Part shown: one piece after another, positions 46,044 through 54,241 of the stretch
Position numbering within the stretch: the stretch's first letter is position 1
How the letters are laid out: the number at the start of each line of letters is the position of its first letter
Source of the DNA: Chitinophaga eiseniae
GTDB taxonomy: Bacteria; Bacteroidota; Bacteroidia; Chitinophagales; Chitinophagaceae
Length of the DNA: 64,000 bases
Assembly: GCF_900167135.1 (NCBI RefSeq)
Contig: NZ_FUWZ01000003.1
Span: forward strand, 310,001 to 374,000
Direction of reading: 5' to 3'
Program-made: the position numbers and the translations under genes
The notes under the pieces: model-generated
The model's database searches: none
What the model was told of the DNA's origin: nothing
What the model saw: the letters and a program-made list of their open reading frames with translations, nothing else

Positions 46044-46940
46044 ATGAACAATATACCATTTAAAGGGGTGATCGCGTATCCTGTCACACCGTTCAATAAC
46101 GCAGAAAAGGTAGACATCCCGCTCTTTAAAAAACAGGTAGAACGTCTCGTGGCAGCAGGCTGCCACGGTATTGCCCCGCTGGGAAGCACCGGCGTGCTCC
46201 CCTATCTTACCGATGAAGAAAAGGAGGCCGTCACCATAGCGACGATAGAGCAGGTGGCACACCGCGTCCCCACGCTGGTAGGCGTTTCCAACCTTACTAC
46301 ACAGAAGACCATCCATCATGCGCAATTTGCCGAAAAAGCAGGCGCCACGGCGGTGATGATTATTCCGATGAGCTACTGGAAGTTGACCGACAGTGAAATC
46401 ATCCAGCACTATGATGCCGTTGCCTCGAAAATCTCCATTCCGATCATGGTGTACAATAATCCCGCCACCAGCGGGGTAGACATGTCGCCAGCGTTGCTGA
46501 AGCAGTTGCTGGAAATACCGAATATAACCATGATAAAGGAAAGTACCGGCGACGTGCAGCGCATGCATTTCCTGAGAAAGACCTTAGGGGAAGCGGTAGC
46601 GTTTTATAATGGCTCCAATCCGCTGGCGCTGGCTGCTTTTGCCGCCGGAGCGAACGGATGGTGCACCGCTGCTGCCAACCTGATCCCGGAGCTGAATATC
46701 GCATTATACGACGCAGTACAAAACGGAGATCTGCACGAAGCCCGGAGATTATTCTACCGGCAGGTCAACCTGTTAAAATTCATCGTCGCCAAAGGCCTGC
46801 CCAGGTCCATCAAAGCCGGACTGACGCTGCTCGGCGTTGAAGGCGGTGAGTTCAGAAGCCCGCTGAAGCCATTATCACAGGACGAAATAGCAGAACTCAG
46901 CCACATTCTCGACGAGGTAAAAGGCGCAGTGACGGCTTAA
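46044..46940 (+). CDS. DapA-family (dihydrodipicolinate synthase/N-acetylneuraminate lyase-like) aldolase
   Basis: ATG 46044 gives 298 residues, the usual length. Schiff-base Lys165 (TMIKEST), Tyr137 (IMVYNNP) and the substrate-carboxylate loop GSTG (47-50) are all present. True DapA has GTTG and works in lysine synthesis; the GSTG variant and the operon context favour a catabolic aldolase or dehydratase. It lies 50 bases after the cupin gene and 11 before the ferredoxin gene. The exact substrate cannot be told from sequence. Confidence 0.9.
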   Translation: MNNIPFKGVIAYPVTPFNNAEKVDIPLFKKQVERLVAAGCHGIAPLGSTGVLPYLTDEEKEAVTIATIEQVAHRVPTLVGVSNLTTQKTIHHAQFAEKAGATAVMIIPMSYWKLTDSEIIQHYDAVASKISIPIMVYNNPATSGVDMSPALLKQLLEIPNITMIKESTGDVQRMHFLRKTLGEAVAFYNGSNPLALAAFAAGANGWCTAAANLIPELNIALYDAVQNGDLHEARRLFYRQVNLLKFIVAKGLPRSIKAGLTLLGVEGGEFRSPLKPLSQDEIAELSHILDEVKGAVTA

Positions 46941-46951
46941 AACAGGCGATC

Positions 46952-47278
46952 ATGACTTCCGATACTTTGAAAATGGGCGAACCGGGCACTGCTACAACCG
47001 GTATAACGGTCACCGTTACACTGAGAGGCGTAACGAGCCAGGTGCCATGGCACGAACAAATACCACTGCTCGATGCCCTACTCAGCGCCGGAATAGATGT
47101 GCCTTATTCCTGCTGCCGGGGACAGTGCGGCTCCTGCGTATGTCAGCTGCAGGCAGGGGAAGTACGCCTGAGAAGGAACTATGTGCTGTCAGCGGCCCAT
47201 CTGGAAAACGGTTTGATCTTAACCTGCGTGGCAAGCCCTCTAAGCAGTCATATCAAGATAAATTACGACACTTTGTAG
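46952..47278 (+). CDS. Plant-type [2Fe-2S] ferredoxin
   Basis: A 108-residue protein with the cluster Cys pattern Cys54-x4-Cys59-x2-Cys62 and Cys92 (SCCRGQCGSC ... LTCVA), the plant-type fold. It would carry electrons to an oxygenase or reductase, but no such partner is in the window. It is the last gene of the cupin/aldolase operon, 11 bases after the aldolase stop, and a long hairpin follows about 100 bases later. Confidence 0.9.
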   Translation: MTSDTLKMGEPGTATTGITVTVTLRGVTSQVPWHEQIPLLDALLSAGIDVPYSCCRGQCGSCVCQLQAGEVRLRRNYVLSAAHLENGLILTCVASPLSSHIKINYDTL

Positions 47279-47375
47279 CCGCCTTTCTCAGATTATTTAG
47301 GTATTTTTGCGCCGGTTCTTTTTAAAATCTGTTATAATCAGTTCCCGACAAAAAATATAATATATAAAAAAATAG

Positions 47376-47424
47376 AAAAGAGAGACTTATGAATGTAAAA
47401 ATTCATAAGTCTCTCTTTTTTAGA
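47376..47424. terminator. Strong 19-bp hairpin terminator
   Basis: Arms 47376-47394 and 47401-47419 pair perfectly around a six-base loop and are followed by TTT. The symmetric A/T flanks allow action on both strands. It ends the cupin operon. Confidence 0.85.
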
Positions 47425-47487
47425 CCATTTCCTGCCTTTTCTTTGGAGATAACGTCCCGGTGAATGCAGGTAAAATTAAAAGAGGTT

Positions 47488-48228
47488 ATGGCGCAACGTG
47501 TGAAAGTGGTTTTTGCTGTTTTATTCCTGTTCATCAGTTTCCGCGGTTTTTCTCAAAACCCTGCTGACACTGTTAAAGAAGCACAAAAGACGATTTATTT
47601 TTTCAGTGGCATCGGAGCAGATTCCACTGCCTTTATGAACCTGCAGCTGCCTGGTTATCGCAGGGTATATATCTCCTGGATACCAGCCTTGCCCGACGAG
47701 TCGATCGAACAGTACGCAGGAAGGCTCAAAAGCCAGATCACGGCTGATCATCCCTATATCATCGGGCTGTCCTTCGGAGGTATTGTGGCGGTAGAAGTCT
47801 CCAAACAGATCAGGGTAGAAAAAATGGTATTGATTTCCTCTGTCAGAACAAAAGACGAGTTGAACAAATTCCAGTTTTTTTTCATGAAACTTGGCCTGTA
47901 CCGGATCATTCCAGGCTCTCTGCTGAGAGGCACCAATTTCCTGACGAACAGTTACTTTGGCGCCAAAACCCCTGTGGACAAAAAAACGTTAAAGAAACTG
48001 CTGCAGGCCACAGACGTTTCCTTCTTTCGCTGGGCGCTTAAAAGCATCGCCTACTGGGACAACAAACAGCTGCCGGAGAGAACGATCCAGATACATGGAA
48101 CGGCCGACAGGGTGATCGCCAGCAGGCTGGTGCATCCCGATTACCGCATTAAAGGCGGCGGGCATATCATGGTTTTTAATAAAGCCGATACGATCAGTAA
48201 GATTGTTATGAAATATTTTAAGGAGTAA
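47488..48228 (+). CDS. Secreted alpha/beta-hydrolase-fold protein
   Basis: ATG 47488 (preceded by AGAGG) is preferred over 47464 and gives 246 residues with a signal peptide ending FSQ. The nucleophile motif GLSFGG (Ser95) and a C-terminal GGGHIMV (His) support an active serine hydrolase or thioesterase-like enzyme. The substrate is unknown. It converges with the beta-lactamase-fold gene only 4 bases away. Confidence 0.82.
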   Translation: MAQRVKVVFAVLFLFISFRGFSQNPADTVKEAQKTIYFFSGIGADSTAFMNLQLPGYRRVYISWIPALPDESIEQYAGRLKSQITADHPYIIGLSFGGIVAVEVSKQIRVEKMVLISSVRTKDELNKFQFFFMKLGLYRIIPGSLLRGTNFLTNSYFGAKTPVDKKTLKKLLQATDVSFFRWALKSIAYWDNKQLPERTIQIHGTADRVIASRLVHPDYRIKGGGHIMVFNKADTISKIVMKYFKE

Positions 48229-48232
48229 CATA

Positions 48233-49612
48233 TTATTTCTCCAACTCCGCTATTATCATCTTCGCATTCGTATTTCCCGGGTCCAGCGCCAACGAGCGCT
48301 TATAATTCGCCAGCGCCTGCTGCTTGTCTCCTTTTTTGTAATAAGCCTCTCCCAGGCTATCGAACACATTCCCTGAGGAAGGAAACAGCCGGGTATTGTA
48401 TTCGAAAATGACGATGGCGTCTGCCGTCTGATTATGCCCGAGATAATAATACCCGATGTTATTGAGCGGCGCTTCACTATCGAAATCATACTGTTCCGCG
48501 TATTGTTTTTTCAACTGTTGAAACAGTGCCAGGCACTGCTGTGCGTTCAGCGTGTCCAGTTTTCCTTTAAACAGCTGTTCCGCAGATTTTCTGGGTTGTT
48601 GCCAGGGTTTCCCGTCGAGGATCGCCTGGATAGCGGTATTCAGCTCATACAGGTTCCCCTGTTTGTTGTTGGTCATCAGGATGACCGTACGGCCTTTAGG
48701 CGGATCGCTGACCAGCAACGCATTGAAGTGCAGGCTGGAACCATCGTGTATATGCCGGATGATGTGATCGCCTTTCATCTCTCCCCCACCAAGTCCCGCC
48801 TGTTTGTTCGGCCCTGCGGGATACAGGATAGTGCGGGTATCTTCCGGTGACAGCAGCCGGAAACTATTGATGCTCTCCGACCATTTATAAAAATCGTCCA
48901 GCGTAACGGCCGTCCAGCCGGAGATGGGATAAAACAAGGCATCCGGTTTGCGGTCGTCATTAAACGCGATGGCCATCAGGCTGTCTTTTTCGGTCGGGTC
49001 TATCATTGAGGCCGTCATACCACAGGGTTGCAGCTGCTGTTTTTCCACGAACGTATTGAACGGCATACCGGTGACCTGCTCAATGATCCGCCGCTGCAGG
49101 AATACGTTCGCGTTGTTATAGGCATAATTGCTTCCCGGCCGGAACATCAGCTGCGGCAGGTTTTTAAGGTCGTGCAGGATGTCCGCGTCCGATTTCGCCG
49201 TTTTCCAGTTGATATCCGGCAGTCCGCTGGTATACTGCAACAGGTGTAGTATGGTGATGCTATCCGCCCAGGAAGGCAGTCCCGGTACATACCGCGACAC
49301 TTTATCATCGAGGCTTAACTTCCCTTGAGCTTTCAGCATCATGATACCTACGGCATTAAATTCTTTTGCGATGGAGCCTATATGGAAACGGTGCTGTACC
49401 GTCAGTGGTACGCTGCCCGTGGCATCGGCGGCGCCTATCGCGGTCTTGTACACTACTTTGCGATGGTCGGCTATCAACACGTTGCCATTAAACACGCCGA
49501 GGCGATGCGCCCGGTGGACCATGGAGTCGATCAGGGCCGCCTGCCGTGACTGGGCGGCAGTGACGCCGGAAACGGCGGTAATCAGCAGCAGGAAAAGGGA
49601 AACAATCTTCAT
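48233..49612 (-). CDS. Beta-lactamase-fold serine hydrolase (class C/esterase-like) with C-terminal TPRs
   Basis: From ATG 49612 the protein has 459 residues (a TTG four codons earlier also opens the frame). A signal peptide (TAAQ) is followed by the SxxK motif Ser80-Ile-Ala-Lys83 and a YxN motif (Tyr164-Asn166). The C-terminal 100 residues hold TPRs (IGYYYLGHNQTADAIVIFEY, GEAYYKKGDKQQALANYKRS). This fits D-alanyl-D-alanine peptidase/esterase-like members of the family rather than a true antibiotic-resistance enzyme. Confidence 0.9.
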   Translation of the reverse strand: MKIVSLFLLLITAVSGVTAAQSRQAALIDSMVHRAHRLGVFNGNVLIADHRKVVYKTAIGAADATGSVPLTVQHRFHIGSIAKEFNAVGIMMLKAQGKLSLDDKVSRYVPGLPSWADSITILHLLQYTSGLPDINWKTAKSDADILHDLKNLPQLMFRPGSNYAYNNANVFLQRRIIEQVTGMPFNTFVEKQQLQPCGMTASMIDPTEKDSLMAIAFNDDRKPDALFYPISGWTAVTLDDFYKWSESINSFRLLSPEDTRTILYPAGPNKQAGLGGGEMKGDHIIRHIHDGSSLHFNALLVSDPPKGRTVILMTNNKQGNLYELNTAIQAILDGKPWQQPRKSAEQLFKGKLDTLNAQQCLALFQQLKKQYAEQYDFDSEAPLNNIGYYYLGHNQTADAIVIFEYNTRLFPSSGNVFDSLGEAYYKKGDKQQALANYKRSLALDPGNTNAKMIIAELEK

Positions 49613-49718
49613 ATAGTGGAACAAGTTACTTTATAACGGGAATCGTCAAAGCTGCCAGGCAGTATAGGCTATGTGAAGATAACGTTTTCCTGCCGGAATA
49701 TAGTTGTGGGCACTAGCG

Positions 49719-50498
49719 TTACAAATGAACCCGGGGAACCCGCCTGGAAAGTTTTTCATAGTCGATCGCCTGTACTTCTTCCCCTTCCTGTAGTAAGAAG
49801 AGCCGGTTATGTGCAAGGGAATAATAGATCTCCAGCGCCCCTTCGACATAAAAGACGCCGAAGCGCTCGCCATCCTTCCATTTTGCATGCTTAGCCAACA
49901 AATAGGCGTAGTCATACCACCAACCGTTTTCTTTCTCCAATAACCTTACCTTCAAAATAGTACTTTCATATTGAACATGCGCATAAACAGTTGTAACCGT
50001 TTTGGTTTTTTCAATGGACAACCACCCGGCTTTCTTTCCATCTCTTGATTTTTTGGAAGGCGTATCTAATTTAAACGCAAAATTGCTGTCCAGTATCTCC
50101 TGATAAGCCCTCTCAAAGACCGACCAGTCCCAGTTATACGCTTCGGTCAACTGAAACATCGCCGTCTGAATGATATCCAGTAGATAACGGCATCGGCCAT
50201 ACTCATCCAGCGATTCATAGAGGTCGCGGTTAAAGTCGATCAGAATTGAAACAATGGACCCGATTTTCCAGAAGGAGTAGGTCGTTACCGGATTGCTTGA
50301 CAGAAGATTTATCCTTCCAGTATGCGGAGGTTTGTAGCCACGCATTTTCTGCAGATACAAATCACCTACAAAGTTTTGAAGTGAAGTTTGTTCCCGGTAT
50401 TCAGGGGAATTATTGGCATAAGGAGAATGTATGTGAAACGTAATATCGTCGAGCGGAGCCCCCATCTTTCTGTAAATTGGACCTCTACAAAATAGCAT
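49719..50498 (-). CDS. Protein of unknown function (259 residues)
   Basis: A soluble, charged protein rich in Tyr, Trp and Lys, with no signal peptide. ATG 50498 or the later 50465 (MGAPLDDITFH) are both possible starts; the second looks better. Motifs such as ILIDFNRDLYESLDEYGRC and WWYDYAYLLAKHAKWKDGERFG suggest a folded domain, but I recognise no family. Single gene. Confidence 0.65.
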   Translation of the reverse strand: MLFCRGPIYRKMGAPLDDITFHIHSPYANNSPEYREQTSLQNFVGDLYLQKMRGYKPPHTGRINLLSSNPVTTYSFWKIGSIVSILIDFNRDLYESLDEYGRCRYLLDIIQTAMFQLTEAYNWDWSVFERAYQEILDSNFAFKLDTPSKKSRDGKKAGWLSIEKTKTVTTVYAHVQYESTILKVRLLEKENGWWYDYAYLLAKHAKWKDGERFGVFYVEGALEIYYSLAHNRLFLLQEGEEVQAIDYEKLSRRVPRVHL

Positions 50499-50604
50499 AA
50501 AAATTCAAAGGAATGACACCGGATCTCCGGGGAATTAACGCTTTTCCCTATCTTCGCCCCAAACCTATGTCATGAAAAAAGCCTTCGACGCCTTGTAGCA
50601 CCAA

Positions 50605-50925
50605 ATGTGTTTACAAGTGAGCAAACTTAAAATCCTAAAAACAACTGACCATCGGAGAACGTACAATCTCGTAAAAAAAGAAATGTACGCCGCATGCCCA
50701 CGTTGCAGGTGGCATTCCATCTTCTACAAAGACTGCTGCGAGGATATGTTCCGAGCCATGTGGTATGAGGAAGACGGAACAGACAAGCCCGAAAAGCTGA
50801 AATACAATTATCATCCCAACTGGAAACTGGTATCCAAAAACAAGAAACAGTGGATGAAAAAAAGATTCCTGACCCAACGGACGGACTACGGTAACAATAC
50901 CTACACCATCCGCTTCGGCTGGTAA
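50605..50925 (+). CDS. Small Cys- and Trp-rich protein of unknown function
   Basis: A 106-residue protein with CPRC (residues 31-34) and a CC pair a little later, then a basic/aromatic C-terminus (NWKLVSKNKKQWMKKRF). The four Cys could bind zinc. Start at 50605 or the internal ATG 50683. A perfect terminator follows 8 bases after the stop, which supports a real transcript. Confidence 0.62.
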   Translation: MCLQVSKLKILKTTDHRRTYNLVKKEMYAACPRCRWHSIFYKDCCEDMFRAMWYEEDGTDKPEKLKYNYHPNWKLVSKNKKQWMKKRFLTQRTDYGNNTYTIRFGW

Positions 50926-50932
50926 AAACAGT

Positions 50933-50967
50933 AAGCCTTACAACCGTGCGGTTGTAAGGCTTTTTTA
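50933..50967 (+). terminator. Intrinsic terminator after the small Cys-rich protein
   Basis: A perfect 13-bp stem (AAGCCTTACAACC/GGTTGTAAGGCTT) closes on a GTGC tetraloop and is followed by TTTT. Very strong. Confidence 0.9.
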
Positions 50968-51105
50968 TCCCCCGCAACACCACGATAAGAAAATCAAAAT
51001 AAAACCCGACATTTACACCGCCGGAGCATGATTCCCAGTCCCACCCGCGGGTGGAGGGTATTTTTCTCCCGCCTGTCAACCATTTCCGATAGTAAACGAT
51101 CACCC

Positions 51106-52050
51106 ATGAAACCATTCCTGTCGCTTTGTCTGTTATTATGCCTGGCAGCCGGCGCCCGCGCCCAGTACAAGCTGGACAGTATTATCCGCAACACCAAAAC
51201 AGCCCGGCATGTGCGTATTCCGGGCACGCATCTGTATATGGTACCGCCGGCGCAATACACCATCGCCAAAAACTTTATCGGCCTCCATCATAAAGAGAGA
51301 GGCATGATCAATGTGTATGACCTGCCGGGCGGTAACTTCTATACCAACGCCGCTTCTTTCAGCAAGGCCGCTTTCGTGGAAAAAGGCGCCACGGTGTACG
51401 ATTACCAGGAACTCAACATCGACGGCTACCCCGCCAAGTTTGTGGCGGCACAGGGCGCTCCTACGCATATCACGCTCGGACTCGTTTTCGGAGACACCAC
51501 CTTTTCCACTTCGGTGATGGCGGTATACCCTACCGGTAACGAAACCGCCCGTAAGGAAATGCTGGCCTGCCTCCGCAGCATATGGTACGATCCGCAGCAG
51601 CCAATAGATCCTTTTGAAACGGCCAATTTCACCATTGACACCAAAGAAACACCCTTCCGTTTTTTTAAATATGCCGCCAGCCTGTATATTTATACGGTCA
51701 ACGGGGCAGACACCAAAGAGGACCCCGACGGCCCGTTTGTGATGGTGGCCCAGTTTCCCAATGACAACACGGCGCCTCCTAAGGAAATTGCCGCGATGAT
51801 GGTCGGTAAGTTCAGAGAATATGGCCTTACCGATCCTGAAACCAAACAGGAAAGCAGCGACCGTATCAATAACAACGAAGCCTACCAGGTGGAAATACAG
51901 GGGCAACTCAAAAACAAACCGGTGACCGCCTATTGCTGCGTGGTCATAAAAGGCGATCAGGCCATCGTATTACAGGCCATCAGTAAAAAGGATACCACGG
52001 GAGACCTGCAGCATTTTAAAAAAATGGCTTTCTCCATACAGGTTAAATAA
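51106..52050 (+). CDS. Secreted protein of unknown function
   Basis: ATG 51106 gives 314 residues with a signal peptide (LAAGARAQ); an upstream ATG at 51028 would bury it. The mature part is a mixed alpha/beta protein with two similar-looking halves (each with GLV/YCCVV strands and a KKMAFSIQV-like tail). No catalytic motif seen. It lies 12 bases upstream of the AraC gene. Confidence 0.72.
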   Translation: MKPFLSLCLLLCLAAGARAQYKLDSIIRNTKTARHVRIPGTHLYMVPPAQYTIAKNFIGLHHKERGMINVYDLPGGNFYTNAASFSKAAFVEKGATVYDYQELNIDGYPAKFVAAQGAPTHITLGLVFGDTTFSTSVMAVYPTGNETARKEMLACLRSIWYDPQQPIDPFETANFTIDTKETPFRFFKYAASLYIYTVNGADTKEDPDGPFVMVAQFPNDNTAPPKEIAAMMVGKFREYGLTDPETKQESSDRINNNEAYQVEIQGQLKNKPVTAYCCVVIKGDQAIVLQAISKKDTTGDLQHFKKMAFSIQVK

Positions 52051-52062
52051 CTGTTTTCATTT

Positions 52063-52857
52063 ATGCCGATGATCACCATTGCACCACTCGACCAGTACCC
52101 GCTTCCGGACAAACCACGCCGCGTAATGCGGTATGTGCTGTTGTATTGCCATACCGGCTCACTGGTGATTTCCGTTGATCACCGGGACTTCACCCTGCAG
52201 GCCGGTGACGTGATCACCATCACCTCCGGCCAGATACACCATATCCGGGAAAACAACCAGGCAACAGGCTACCTGCTGGAATTTTCCCTTGATTTCTTCT
52301 GTAAAGACGATAACGATATAGAACTGATTTTCCACAATGGCCTTTTCTGCCATTTTGCGATGAATGAAGTGATACCCGTCGGCAGCGACGTGGCAGACAG
52401 GCAACTGGCACTGATACACGAAGAAGTGGCCCAACAGCCCTATCAGTACCTGATCTCCGTACACAGCCGCATCACACTCATACTCGTGGCCATCAACCGG
52501 GCCAAAGTGCAGCGGGGCGATGAGATCTGGAAACCCGACGCCCTGTTTCTGCGGTTCCTGGAGGCAGTAAGGAACAATTTTGAACACAACTATACCCTGA
52601 AGCAACTGGCTGCTCTCCTCGGCACCACAGAAGCCAAACTCAACGAACTGGCCCGCCTGCATGCCGGCAAAACCGCCCAGAACGTGATCTACGGCCTCGT
52701 TACCTCGGAAGCCAAGCGGCTGCTGACCTATGGCGATCTTACGGTAAAAGAAGTGGCCTATAAACTGGGCTTCAACGATCCCTTCTATTTCTCCAACTTC
52801 TTTAAAAAACAAGCCCGGCTGTCTCCCAAACAGTATAAAGAACAATACGCCCTGTAA
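52063..52857 (+). CDS. AraC-family transcriptional regulator
   Basis: A 264-residue protein: an N-terminal cupin-like ligand domain (about 20-100, with HRDFTLQAGDVITITSGQIHHI), and a C-terminal pair of helix-turn-helices (about 165-264, TLKQLAALLGTTEAKLNEL and VKEVAYKLGFNDPFYFSNFFKKQ). It precedes DoxX and cupin genes on the same strand with an 82-base gap and probably regulates them. Confidence 0.93.
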   Translation: MPMITIAPLDQYPLPDKPRRVMRYVLLYCHTGSLVISVDHRDFTLQAGDVITITSGQIHHIRENNQATGYLLEFSLDFFCKDDNDIELIFHNGLFCHFAMNEVIPVGSDVADRQLALIHEEVAQQPYQYLISVHSRITLILVAINRAKVQRGDEIWKPDALFLRFLEAVRNNFEHNYTLKQLAALLGTTEAKLNELARLHAGKTAQNVIYGLVTSEAKRLLTYGDLTVKEVAYKLGFNDPFYFSNFFKKQARLSPKQYKEQYAL

Positions 52858-52939
52858 ATGTTACATGTTTTTTACAGGATTCTCTATTCTCTAACCCCTC
52901 CTGAAAAGCCACCTTTGTACTGTCAAAAACAAACAGTAC

Positions 52940-53359
52940 ATGAAATCATATCAGGACATCGCCGCACTGCTGCTAAGGCTCTCACTGGGAGCCGGCTTCC
53001 TGTCGGCCGTAGCCAGCAGGTTAAACCTCTGGGGCAGCCGCTCTTCCGGCTGGCATAACTTTCTGCAATACACGGCACAGGTCAATTCCTTCGCCCCTCC
53101 CCGGATCATCCCCGCCATCGCCGTAGTGGCCACCATACTGGAAGCCTCGCTGGGCATTATGCTGCTGACAGGATACAAAACCCAGCTGGCCGCCGTTATC
53201 GCCATGGGGCTCACTTTGTTGTTTGCTCTGGCCATGACTTATTCCTACGGGCTGAAAGAGCCGCTGGACTATTCCGTATTCGCCTTCAGCGCCGGCGCTT
53301 TTCTGCTGGCCACCATTCCCTCCTATCGCTGGAGTATTGATCAACTTTTAAATTCATAA
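52940..53359 (+). CDS. DoxX-family membrane protein
   Basis: A 139-residue protein with four hydrophobic helices and the DoxX start LLLRLSLGAGFLSAVASR. DoxX proteins are linked to oxidative stress and quinone or thiol redox reactions. It starts 2 bases before the cupin gene's ATG region (stop 53359, next start 53362), so the two are co-transcribed, after the AraC regulator. Confidence 0.88.
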   Translation: MKSYQDIAALLLRLSLGAGFLSAVASRLNLWGSRSSGWHNFLQYTAQVNSFAPPRIIPAIAVVATILEASLGIMLLTGYKTQLAAVIAMGLTLLFALAMTYSYGLKEPLDYSVFAFSAGAFLLATIPSYRWSIDQLLNS

Positions 53360-53361
53360 TC

Positions 53362-53718
53362 ATGCATACAGACATCCAACATTACATTACACACAGCAAC
53401 CAGCAGGACTGGCAGCCACTGATCGAAAAAGGCATTCACTATAAAGGCATTTTTGTAAAGCCATTGCGGTATGATGAAGCCAGTCAGCGTTCGAAAACGA
53501 TCCTGCTGAAATTTGAGCCGGGCGCTGTTTACCCGTACCACAATCATCCTGCGGGGGAAGAAATTTTTGTCTTAAGCGGAGAAGCGGTATTGGAACAGGC
53601 TACTTTGACCGCCGGAGACTACCTGTATACACCACCGGGATTTAAACATTCCGTTAGCAGTCCTTCCGGATGTACGCTCTTCTTTGTGATCCCTGAAGAA
53701 GTGGAGATACTGGGATAA
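53362..53718 (+). CDS. Small cupin protein (ChrR-like)
   Basis: A 118-residue single cupin with motif 1 YPYHNHPAGEEIFVLSG (His60, His62, Glu66) and motif 2 His96 (PPGFKH), all metal ligands in place. This resembles the ChrR C-terminal cupin and small enzymes handling reactive electrophiles. It is the second gene of the DoxX operon. Confidence 0.88.
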   Translation: MHTDIQHYITHSNQQDWQPLIEKGIHYKGIFVKPLRYDEASQRSKTILLKFEPGAVYPYHNHPAGEEIFVLSGEAVLEQATLTAGDYLYTPPGFKHSVSSPSGCTLFFVIPEEVEILG

Positions 53719-53726
53719 TATCATGT

Positions 53727-53754
53727 CGCCCTGGCGTTTGGCGCCGGGGCGTTT
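53727..53754. terminator. GC-rich hairpin between convergent genes
   Basis: A 10-bp stem (CGCCCTGGCG with CGCCGGGGCG, one G-T pair) follows the cupin stop and is trailed by TTTA. It probably ends the DoxX operon. Confidence 0.6.
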
Positions 53755-54001
53755 ACCTGTTACTAAAAGCGTCGAAAGCAGCTTTCGTATAGGGTGGTTC
53801 CATTTTAAAACGGTATACATGCACCAGCTGTTCTCCTCCTGAGGAGAGATCATACAATGTCATGGTATAAGCGCCTTTTTCGTCTGCCCAGTCGTACTGC
53901 AACACCTGCCGGACCAACGTCTCCACTTCCAACGTGGAATTACAGGTAGCGGTATAGCGTATGGTTTGTTCAGGCCCTCTGAAGTCGATCCTGTATTTCA
54001 T
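53753..54001 (-). CDS. Small protein of unknown function (82 residues)
   Basis: From ATG 54001 (a GTG two codons earlier also opens the frame) an 82-residue soluble protein, MKYRIDFRGPEQT start, with one Cys and no motif. The alternating hydrophobic pattern suggests a small beta-rich fold. It converges with the DoxX operon. Confidence 0.55.
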   Translation of the reverse strand: MKYRIDFRGPEQTIRYTATCNSTLEVETLVRQVLQYDWADEKGAYTMTLYDLSSGGEQLVHVYRFKMEPPYTKAAFDAFSNR

Positions 54002-54241
54002 GCTCACCTATTGAAGTTCAGACCTTCTGCTTTCTTTTAATAAATGATATAGATTTGCTCCTTTAAAGATACATAATCTTTTATTTACGGCACACACTGC
54101 TTATTCATTTTGTTCACTTCACTTTTATCCAGATTTTTTCGTTCATTCAACCACCGTCATACTATTGCATTTTTTTTCTTGTTAACTTCCGTATCCTATG
54201 ATTTAAAGCCCGTTATTGATTAACCTCTTAACCATCTTTCT

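Noticed and set aside
48233-49612. Antibiotic-resistance beta-lactamase
   Set aside because: SxxK and YxN motifs are shared with esterases and peptidases, and the C-terminal TPR repeats are not found in true class C beta-lactamases.
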